Source: Zonotrichia leucophrys gambelii
Lineage: Eukaryota > Chordata > Aves > Passeriformes > Passerellidae
DNA length: 64,000 bases
Assembly (NCBI RefSeq): GCF_028769735.1
Contig: NC_088186.1
Coordinates: 10,385,001 to 10,449,000 of the forward strand
Direction of reading: 5' to 3'
Positions 54,861-64,000 of this stretch are shown one piece after another. A program made the position numbers and the translations under genes. How positions within the stretch are numbered: the stretch's first letter is position 1; every line of letters begins with the position of its first letter. The notes under the pieces are model-generated. The model had not been told where the DNA came from, searched no databases, and saw only the letters and a list, made by a program, of their open reading frames with translations.

Positions 54861-57800
54861 CCTGCACAAAATGCACCAGGGAGCTCCTGGAGGATCCCAC
54901 TCCAGAATCCCCTGACTGTCCTGACAGGCAGGGTTAAACTCAAGCCCTAAAGGCAGCCAGGCTTCCCTGGACAGATCCTCATTTTCTCCTTGCAATGTCC
55001 TTTAATCTTCATGCCTGTGGAGGTTACTCTTCTCCTTCAACCAAATAAGAACCTCTCATCAGAAGCTCTGAGTGCACTTCTGACAGGTCAGGGTTTCCTC
55101 CAGGCTGGGTGTCCTCTCCCAGGGATGGCACTGGCAGCAGAGTTCCCAGGAGAATGGCCAGGTTTGACCCTCAGCACCATTTTCCTCAGAGCTCACAGGG
55201 TGGCACTGGGGTGTTCTGTGACATCCCCTCTGTGCAGTGTGAGCACTTGGTGAGTCACAGATCCTGAGGTGTCAGGGGAGGAGTGGCAGCATCTGAGAGA
55301 ACCCAGGGAAGAACAGCAAAAGTGATGAGATGCTGGAAATCATGACATCTGAAGAGATGTTAAAAGAATGGTGTTCCTGTAGTCTAAAAAAGTAGAAATC
55401 AGCTGTTTCTCATGGCTGCTGTGGAATGATTTTTAGGAAAAAACCACTGTGCTGTCTTTAGGATATCAGGATGGTTTGGGGCTGGGCTGGATCCTGTGGA
55501 GGAGTTGTAAAACCTCTTTTACTGAAATATCAGGGCACGGGGGAGCAGTGCACAGCAATTCTCAGGGCACAGCAATTCTCAGGGCACAGCAGGGCACCCT
55601 TAACAAAACTTGCTGAGAGGAGACCAGAATGCAACACCCAACACCAATCAGGAATGAACAGCAGGGCTGTTAAAACACAAATTGTGCCAATCTAACTTGA
55701 TGGGTTTTATTTTGCTGTGTGGCTGAATTATTTCAGTTCTGTGGCTTTTTGCTGGGAAAATGAATATTTTCCAAGTATTTTATAGTGAAGGCCAGAACAC
55801 AAAATGTTCAAGGTTTCTCTGTTGTGGAATAATCTGATAAACTGAGGAAGAGCAACAAACCCCAGCTTTGGAGGGATCTGCTCCTGCAGGAGGAGTGAAA
55901 GCACTAATTGCAGTGGAGCACTTTAATGAATGCAGCATTTCCACGGGGCAGGTTCTGCCCTCAAATGTGACTCCAAGCACGAGCAGTGACATCAGCGACA
56001 TCAGTGACAATCAGAGTTTTGCAGCTCTGCATCATCAGCCTCCCACAGACAGGAGAGAATGGGAGTGAGAACTGCTCTCCTAAAATATTGTTTAAATGAT
56101 GTGATGTGCAATTCTGCTCTCAGGCTTTGGCAGCAGACCTGGACCTGGATGTGGCACTGGTGACAGCACCACCAGTGGGGACATCCCAGCTGGAAAAGAC
56201 AGTCAGGGTCTGTGGGCTGCAAGATTCACAAGAGATACCAAACATTGCAGGCAGGAGATGCTTGCGATGTTTAATTTGCTTTTGAAATGTTTAATTTCTG
56301 TATCCTTCCTGCCCCTTGCAGGGTCAGGATTTCACATCCACTGTCACACCTGGTGGTTTTGCAAAACTGCATCCAAGAGCTGTGTTGGACTGTGCTCACT
56401 GAACATAAACCACAAACTTTCAACCAGCCTGCAGATTTTCCAGCCCTGCTTTATTGAATTGAGTCTGTTCCTGTCTAAAAAGGGATTTAAATCCTCCTCC
56501 AGGCAGCAGCAGCTCAGGACACACAGGAACCCTCTGGAGTTATGGAGGTATCTCCCAGGGTGTGGTCTGGGATAATTTCTGCAGTCAGAGACTCCAGCAG
56601 GTGAAACTTGAAAGGTTTGCACTTTTGTGTGGACATCATCCTCAATTTCACCTTGCCCTGTCCCTTTGGCATGAGGAACAGATGTTCAGATTGCTGTGAG
56701 GGAGGCTGAAGCTCATTTGAGAGTCTGTACAAATTCCATCAACTGATCTAGAGCCATAAAAATGGTGCCTTTTGAGGCAGGGTCAAGTCAGGATACAACA
56801 GAGCCCACTGAGAGCAGGGGTTATTAACCTGTGCTGGGGCACAGACAAGGAGCTTCACCTCAGAGATGGGAGCCTCATTCACCTGGAACAGCACCAGGGC
56901 TGCTCTGCTGCAGCCTCTGCTGGGACAGAGAGCAAAGCCTGCCTGGCTGTGTCTCAGAGCATCCTGCTCCTGTATGAACACAAAACACTGACATGGCCAC
57001 TTCACAGGAGAAACCTGAGCAGTCTGGAACAGTTCCAGTTCAGAGCATGAACATCCAACCTCAAACCAGCTGGGAGTTGTGGCCAGCTGGGAGGGGGAGC
57101 TCCTGAAAAGTCCTGTTCAGCCTGAGAGCAGAAGCACAGAGGTGGTGCCAAGGAAAAGACACCATTACTGAGTAATTCCTCTTTTGGGGACACTGAGGGT
57201 GTCCCCTGCTGCTGGGGAGGGCACAGCCATCAGATATCCCAGCTGGGTGCCAGGGTCTGGCTGCAAGGCTGAGCAGGTCAGAAAGGGAAATTCCTGCCCA
57301 GCCCTGCCTGTCACCCTTTAATTCAGGGCAGTTTTGTCCTTCAGTCCCTGTCCTACTGTGGGGAGAGCATGGAACTGTTATTTCCATAGGTAACCAATCC
57401 AAAGAACTGAATCCAACCTTCCCTTTCCTAATCCAGAGCCATGGGAAGGAGCAATAAAGAATTTATTGCTCCCGGGAGCTCCTGGTGTCCCTTTAAGGTC
57501 CATGGAAAATGAGCAGTGGTTAATGATGAGGAATTGCTCCAATGCAGTGTTTGTGCCATGGATTTGTGTCAATTGCTTAAAGAACTGCACCTGTGCTTAG
57601 CACCTGCTGAGCTGGGAACTTCAGGTGGGTATTTTGGATGGACCTTGGTCTAATCCATTCATGTTGGAAATTATCCATCCATCTAATCCATTCATGTTGG
57701 AAATTACCCATCCTTACCTTTTCCCTGCTGCCATCCCATTTTCTGCCTGTGATGGGCCCTCAGCCCATAAGATTCCTCTCAGGGCTGAAGATGAAGAATT

Positions 57801-59454
57801 ATCAGCACATATTTTGCTCTTTCTATGTAAAAATTCCCTTTTAGAGATGATCACCTTCATCATAAATTGCAGCAGGGCCTCATGCCAAACAGAATGAAAT
57901 GGAGCTGGAAGCACCTCTGGTGCCTCTGACCTGAGGTGTGGAAAGCAAGGTCACAGCGGCCTTGAGGTGGAGCAGAGGCACCAGAAGGGCCTTTTGGAGC
58001 ATCTCCAGCCCATCTGAGCAATCCCTGTGTTTGAGCCATGCAGAGCTCAGGACTGCCCTGGCTGAGCCTCCTTGAGGAGGAGTTGGAGCACCTGGAGATG
58101 GTAAATCCTCTGCCCTTCCACCAAAATGCTCAGCAGCAGCCCCTGCAGCCCCCTGGGCTGGCACAGAACTCAGGGATGGCTCAGATTTCCCCCAGCCTTG
58201 CTGGGAGCTGTGCCCCAGCAGGATCCCTGTCACAGGGCCTGGATAATCCAGCAGGAATGTGGGCAGAGCTCAGGCCTGATGCCAGCCCAAGCTGGCACTG
58301 CCCAGGTGGCACTGCCCAGACTGCCCAGGGAATGCTGCTCACCCTGACACTCACTGAGGGCAAAGCTCTTCTTTCACTGAATTAGCAACCTTAGGGAAAA
58401 ACCCCAAATATTTCATTAACCCTCATGGCAATGACAAAGAATAAGCCATAAATATCCTGCAGCTGCACCCCATTACCTTCAACCCTCCCTCACCCTGGGC
58501 CCTAGTCCTGAACCAGGATCAGGTTTGGTCCCTTCATGGGCACTGTGGCTCATCCTTATCAGCATCACAAACCCCCTCTTATCACTGACCCTGTGTGAGC
58601 AGCCCCTGCCCCTGCACACCCCACAGGGCCCCTCTAGCACAGCCAGATTTATTCCCAACCCACAGAACTGAAGTGTGCAGAATAAACTGCAAACTGCAGA
58701 GCAGTGGTGGCTGCAAGGGTGGCTGAGTGCTCTGCTTCTCCTGTGAAGTGCTGTCAGTTCAAATCCAGGCTGGAATCTCAAATAAAACAAACTTGTTTTT
58801 CCTGCCTGGAAACTTCCCAGGGCTTCCAAGTGATCTGGTGTCACACTGCCAGCAGAACTGGGCAAATGATTTATCCCACAATTTTTGTTTCTTCTTTTTT
58901 TTCCCCTCTTGCAACATCTGTGGATACCTCAGGATATTGCTTGATCAGATTTCTTTGATGAGATAATGGCAGGGCTTTTTTCCACTTCATGATCACTCCA
59001 CCAGGAAAATCAGACTTTTCCTCACTGGGAGCTGTTGTGCAGTTTCTGTTCCTGTGCAGTTTCTGTTCCTGTGCAGTTTTCTGTCACCCTTCCAGGCTTG
59101 TCAACCTTCCAGAAGTTCCCCCAGGTGCACCTGTGCAGTGAAAGATGTGCAGAACTGCAGGTGCTCAAAGCAAAAGGAGCAAGTGCTTGGCTGAGCCAGC
59201 TCCATCCCATTTTCCCTGCAGGATGCACAGATGGTGTGTCCCTGAGCCAAAGGAGGGGCTGGTGGATGTGGGTGAGCTCCAGGGCTGGGGTGATGCCCCA
59301 GAGAAGGGATGTTTGCCAGCCTGGAGGGTCAGTCCCTCTCTCAGGCTGAATCCACAGCTCAAGGTGCCCCAAGAGCCACCCCCAGTGTGAAAAACCAGGG
59401 CTGAAATCTCCTCATGCTCCAGATTTGTAGAGTCCTGCTGAAATATCTCTCAGA
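54861..59454. other. Long stretch without recognised gene; minor tandems
   Basis: Short tandem repeats only: an 18-bp CAGCAATTCTCAGGGCA unit at 55,550-55,590, a doubled 35-bp unit (CTAATCCATTCATGTTGGAA) at 57,650-57,712, and a tripled TGTGCAGTTTCTGTTCC at 59,036-59,085. A possible worn CR1 piece lies around 58,290-58,335 (CTGCCCAGACTGCCCAGGGA). No exon or RNA gene recognised. Confidence 0.45.
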
Positions 59455-59540
59455 GTCCCAGAAATATTCATGCTTTGATTTGGGAGAGACCTTAAAGATC
59501 ATCCAGCTCCAAATTCATCCAGGACACCTTCCAAAAGGAG
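59455..59540 (-). mobile_element. Small CR1 fragment
   Basis: The plus strand has GAGACCTTAAAGATCATCCA then GCTCCAAATTCATCCAGGACACC, the inverted CR1 3' end just inside the tail. Only about 85 bp and diverged. Confidence 0.6.
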
Positions 59541-61624
59541 GTTTGAGGAACTGAGATCAGCTTGGTGGCCTTGGAATGGGTATTCCAGAGACCTGGGAGT
59601 GGCCACAACTCCAGAAGTGCTGATGTATGGAATCAAAGACCCCTGAGGACTTTTAGTGCACATGAACATCAAATTCACCAAGGAGGGGGCACACAGTGGA
59701 GCAGCTTGAGCTCAGAAAGGGTCAGGCTTTAGAACAAACCAGAGAGAAAGAAATGTTAAAGGTGTGGTGGCATTCTGTACAATAAAGAAGTTGCCTTACA
59801 AATAATTCAATCTGCTCTTTAAATGCTCAGTGTATCAGGCAGCAAGATGCAGCAGAATGTTTGAGAAATAGATTGCATTGAGGAAAAAAAATTCTATAGT
59901 GCTGATAAGTGGCAGACAGCTCAAGAAAATTCACTAAACAAAGCCAGGCAAGTGGGCCAGCAATAAATGTAATCCAGGTGAGCAGGCTGGAGGTAGAAAG
60001 CAACAATAACTGCAGGCAGCCATGCCTAAATGTGCTGACAGTTCCCATTATGAGTCTCAGTTCTCACTTTTTGATAACTTTGCTACTTTAATTCACTTGG
60101 GCTGCAGCTCTCCCAGCCAAGGTCTGCTCCAGACTGGGTTTGAAAAATTGCTGCTGTGGATCAGTGCTGGGGGTAAAGTCTCTGGGAATTTATTAGACAA
60201 GAATGACTCCACATCCTTTTTCTCCACGATGCTTTAAAAATCAGGAAATCCATCCAAACACTATGTTAAAAGGGAAGTGAGGCTCTGAAGGGAAGCACCA
60301 GAGGATGTGGAAGTGGCAGCAGGGAGGTTCTCCTGCTCTTTGGTGTTTTGGCTGGAGAACCCCAGCCGTGCTGTGGTGTCACTGCCATGAGTGGAGACTT
60401 CACAATGCCACACAACACCAGATTTTCCATTTTAGCCTGGAGACAGAAGATCTGTACAAATGTGCCTCTCCCATTCCAGCCTCATTTGCAATATTTATTG
60501 CTGTTTGTGCAAAGGCTCAGCAGTGGGGGCAATCTCCTGTTTCAGGTTTGCTATGGCTGCTTCAGCTGCCTCCACAAATGGGTTTTGGTGCCTAAATATC
60601 TCTTGAGTTGTTTAAATCAAACCTAGAGGTTCCCCTGACATTTCTTAATGCTCCATTTGGAGTCATCTTCTCCTGGAGGGACCTGGACCTTCTGTGCTTT
60701 ATGGGCTGACCCTTCCCAAGGCCTGGCCTTACAGGGCTCTTCCTCTCTCTGCTCCCAGCCCTGACTGGGATCTGCTCCTGCCCTAAACCTGAGTTCAGCT
60801 CTCTGGGTCTCATCCAGAGGCTCAGACCTTTCCCTGCTCTGCCAAGAGCTGACCAGGAGCCCCTGGACCCAAGAGGAGAGAGAAACAGAGTTTTCTGTGC
60901 CTGGAAGGTGCCCTGGTGAGGACAGGCCAGTGTGGACTGCACAGGACACTCACTGGGCAGCAAGAAAAGATCCTGAGATGCTTTTGCTCCAGTTCCACAG
61001 CTTTGGCCCCTGCCAGGGATCAGGGACAGCCCAGGCAGGAGGGAGAGGCTCCCTTCCTGCTCTAGCAGGGCTGGGTGATCTGCAGAGCTCCTTGCAGCCT
61101 CCAGGACTGAGGCACCTCAATTCTCACATGCTTTTGTTCTCTGGAGACCCCTTGTTCTCTGCCCCCCACCCAGGAGTGAAGGATGAGATTTCACATAGAC
61201 TCCATGGATCCTCCAAACCTGACTTGCTATGAAAAGTGCATGCTGGTGTCAGATAGGATTCTGGGCTAATGTCAGCCAGATTTGATTTTGGGTGAGTCCT
61301 TGGAGCAGAACTCTGTGATACTCAGAAAGACTCAAACCCCAGGCTGCCCTTGCTGGGATTTTCAGCTTCTCCTTTTCACACAGTCCCACAGTGCAGGGCT
61401 GGGTAATGGAGAACACTTTTATTTTCCTCAGTTTGTCCAATATTTGGCCATTGTTTGTGGCAGGATGTGACCCTTTAGAACCCTGTTGAGCTGCCTGCCA
61501 GTGCTGTGAGCTGCAGAGATCCCCTTTACCTGGTGTGTATCCTCAGCTGAAGTTTCAGTGCACATCCCACTTCTCTCAAACATGTTCAATCTGCTTTTCT
61601 GAAGGCTCCTGACCTCCAAAGGCA
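59541..61624. other. No recognised feature
   Basis: About 2.1 kb spacer. Overlapping frames at 60,592-60,963 and neighbours have no domain. Nothing else seen. Confidence 0.45.
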
Positions 61625-62260
61625 GCTGAGACACTTCTCAAGCAGTGAAGTCCATTAGAAAGGACAAACTGCCCTGCTGGAATTAAGATGCTGATTTCCC
61701 CCTTGCAAGCAGACCAAAGCCATGTGCCTACATCCACGTGTGTCCCTGAATTCTTGGGGATTTGCAGCATCAGAGCTGAGGTTCCTTCTGACTTGTTGGT
61801 GGTGCAGAGACACTTCCCAAGCAGTGATGTCCATTAGAAAAGCACAAACTGATCCCTGGAGCTGGAACTGGGCTCCAAAGCAGCTCCCCAGTAACACCAG
61901 CAGTGCTGAGAGCTGCTTCTCCCTCTGAGGGTGCTTTCAGCACCACCTCAGAAGGAACCTCAGCTCTGCTGCTGCAAATCCCCAGCAATTCAGGAACACA
62001 CGTGGATGTAGGCACATGGCTTTGGCCTGCTTGCAGGGGGAAATCAGCATCTTAATTCCAGCAGGGCAATTTATCCTTTCTAGTGGACATCACTGCTTGG
62101 GAAGTGTCTCAGCTGCAACACCAAGTCAGAAGGAACCTCAGCTCTGCTCCTGCAAATCCCCAGCAATTCAGGGACACACGTGGATGTAGGCACATGGCTT
62201 TGGCCTGCTTGCAGGGGGAAATCAGCATCTTAATTCCAGCAGGGCAATTATCCTCCCACA
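61625..62260. repeat. Head-to-head inverted array of a 179-bp unit
   Basis: Left arm (61,625-61,845): a block starting GAGACACTTCTCAAGCAGTG recurs at 61,807 with a 179-bp period. Right arm (61,945-62,260): the reverse complement of the same unit, with GAAGGAACCTCAGCTCTGCT starting at 61,951 and again at 62,129 (178 bp). The arms face each other across a spacer of about 100 bp (61,846-61,944). Landmarks such as CACGTGTGTCCCTGAATT and its complement occur once on the left and twice on the right. No open frame is kept across units. Confidence 0.9.
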
Positions 62261-63544
62261 GGCTCCACTCCTCACACTTGTTTGCAGCACAGTTTCTGTT
62301 TTATCTCCCGTTGCATTTCTGGAAAAGCAGGGACACTAAAAAGCTTCTGTAGGCAGGGATGTGAGTGGGAGCTGTACTGGTAAAATTATACCGGTGGTGT
62401 AATTATCCTGATCAATTTTCCATATAAAAGAGACTTCAGAAGAACTCATTTGTTTAACTATGTAAGCCTCAGCCTTTACTCCAGTGGCATCTCTGTTCAC
62501 CAATCAACATAATGAACATAGGCAATTAAGGTGCACCAGAAACCTGGTTACATTTCCTAAAGGCATTTCCCAATGTCCAAATGCTTGATTTGCAAAATTA
62601 ATGAGCTGCTGAAGTCCCTTGGTATAAATCAGCACATCTCGGCTGACTTCAGATGAGATCCCCCCATCCAGCTGAAGGTTGGGTCCTTTGTTAGCCATGG
62701 GCTGCTCTGGGAAGCACAATGATGGTTATTTTCAATATTTGCAGTTTGATCTTGGAAGTTAATTTGGACAGTGTACCCAGTGATTGAATTAAACAGTAGC
62801 CATGCAACAACAGAGCACTCATGCAAAGGGGGAAAAAGGATTTTTCCTGTGGGCTTTGGGCCTAGTGAAGTGCCCCACTGTGATGGGCAGACTTGCAGCC
62901 CCTCATTCCCTCCAGGCAAATTTCTTCCCAGCAAACTGGGTACAAAGTGCAGGCTGTGCCCCCCAGACTGGGGAGCAGCAGAGCCTCTGTCAGCTGCAGG
63001 ATTCTGTGGTGTGGCACATTTGCCATTTGCTGGGTGAGTCCCATGGAAATGCAGCAAGGATTGTGCTCCTGGATTGCTCAGCAGCAGAAAGAGAAGGGAT
63101 GTCAGGTCCTCTGCTCAGGCTGTGTTGGCTGATGCTGCCCTCAGGGGGTGAGACTCTCCTCAAACCTCTCAAGTGTTTGTGGCTGATTTGAGTGGAAGTG
63201 ATTTGCTCTGAACCCTCCCTGTATTTAGTGGGTTCTGCAGTAAAGGACTCTCGCTACTCCTGCAAGGGACCTGATTTCCATTCTCTTAGCAGGCTTTGGG
63301 GCCAGAAAAGTGTCAGGAGGAGAAGCAGTGCAAGGGCAGTGCCAGGGACATCCTGAGTGCCCACAGCTCCCTCACTGCCCTCAGGGACCGTCCTGACCCC
63401 ACACTCAGACCTGGGGGCAGCAGGAGTTTGTAGGGAAGGAGGAGTTTGGGATCTGAACCTGGTGCTCAGCTGCTGGATGCATCCTCCCCCAGGGCCATGG
63501 CACCCCTCTCACTCCTGTCAGGGCCAGGAGAGGTTCATGTGGGA
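62261..63544. other. No recognised feature
   Basis: About 1.3 kb spacer. No element ends, RNA gene or coding exon recognised. Confidence 0.45.
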
Positions 63545-63705
63545 TATTAGGGAATCTAGAATGGTCAGGGTGCCCAGGGAAGGGTGGGGTCACCATCCCT
63601 GGAGGGATTAAAAAGAAGTGGATGTGGCACCTGGGGACATGTGCTGAGGGAATGGTTGGACCTTTGAGACCTTCTCCAGCCTGAATGATTCCACAATTCT
63701 GTGAT
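63545..63705 (+). mobile_element. CR1 3'-end fragment
   Basis: Sense CR1: GGGGTCACCATCCCTGGAGG, GATTAAAAAGAAGTGGATGT, GGCACCTGGGGACATG, ATGGTTGGACCTTTGAGACC and AATGATTCCACAATTCTGTG in the expected order. It belongs to a different subfamily from the GC-rich copies. Confidence 0.88.
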
Positions 63706-64000
63706 TTTTGGGCTGCCTTCCCTGCTCTTTTCTTGCTTGCTTATCCTCATGGATAAGGCTCCAGGTTATCCTGCACTGATCAAACATGAAAAGCAGGGCC
63801 TGAAACAAAACTTCCTGAATTTTTGAGGCAGGAGTTTTGGCCAATTAAAGCAGCTGTACAGAAATCCTAAAGGAGATGTGTCATTTTAAATGGATGAGGA
63901 ATTCTGGCCTTGCCATGGCCCTGACTCTGGGTAACTGCTGAGGTGTTGGGCTTGGGCCTTATCAGAAAGGGGATCCCAGCTCTGCACCTGAGCTCCTGCC
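63706..64000. other. No recognised feature
   Basis: The last 295 bases of the window. Nothing recognised. Confidence 0.4.

Noticed and set aside
58690..58785. Possible second tRNA or tRNA-derived repeat (TGGCTGAGTGCTC and GTTCAAATCC)
   Set aside because: The T-stem and acceptor stem do not pair and no anticodon arm can be drawn.
1..64000. CRISPR array, prokaryotic operon or terminator structures
   Set aside because: The direct repeats are contiguous or in eukaryotic transposons, with no spacer pattern, no ribosome-binding sites and no packed gene order; the DNA is animal nuclear sequence.

Overview
The window reads as non-coding nuclear DNA of a bird, most likely a songbird. It is full of chicken-repeat-1 (CR1) LINE fragments, solo LTRs of endogenous retroviruses (ERVs), and GC-rich single-copy spacer. 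No open frame longer than 60 codons looks like a host exon: I see no recognisable host domain, no splice-consistent chain, and most frames are shadows of CR1, LTR or tandem-repeat DNA. One structural RNA gene is clear: a complete 73-nt tRNA-Thr on the minus strand at 17,486-17,558.

The best supported features are ERV LTRs, most with both ends fixed by target-site duplications (TSDs). Family 1 (about 606-656 bp, 6-bp TSDs) lies at 6,928, 12,302 and 34,033. Family 2 (about 390 bp, 6-bp TSDs) lies at 5,589 and 15,261. Family 3 (about 624-649 bp, 4-5-bp TSDs) lies at 2,832 and 28,535. Family 5 (657 bp, 5-bp TSD) lies at 54,199, with a rearranged relative at 10,093. Family 6 (666-677 bp, 5-bp TSDs) lies at 36,820, 39,313 and 44,429. 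Family 7 (591 bp, likely 4-bp TSD) lies at 32,306. A family 4 LTR at 29,402 has no TSD, and the 3' end of another provirus is cut by the left window edge. TSD lengths of 4, 5 and 6 bp suggest that three broad ERV classes have been active here. Names are descriptive; no library search was possible.

CR1 fragments, nearly all 3' ends, are scattered on both strands. Two carry pentanucleotide (GAAGA)n expansions at the same element position (17,994 and 20,526), and a third carries (CCCAT)n at its tail (41,986). Two CR1 copies 37 kb apart, in opposite orientation, share about 60 bp beyond the normal CR1 end.

Other structure includes a roughly 20-bp minisatellite split by an LTR (31,949-33,160), a 29-30-bp minisatellite (3,836-4,044), a roughly 55-bp four-unit tandem (9,735-9,955), and a head-to-head inverted array of a roughly 179-bp unit (61,625-62,260). 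AT-richer stretches without repeat signature (near 14.6, 21.4-22.5, 31.4, 49.6-50.3, 51.6 and 53.3 kb) are the best places to look for conserved non-coding elements. I found no new gene system; the most unusual items are the U3 reading frames in LTRs, the foldback LTR piece at 10.1 kb, the shared CR1 flank and the 61.6-62.3 kb inverted array.
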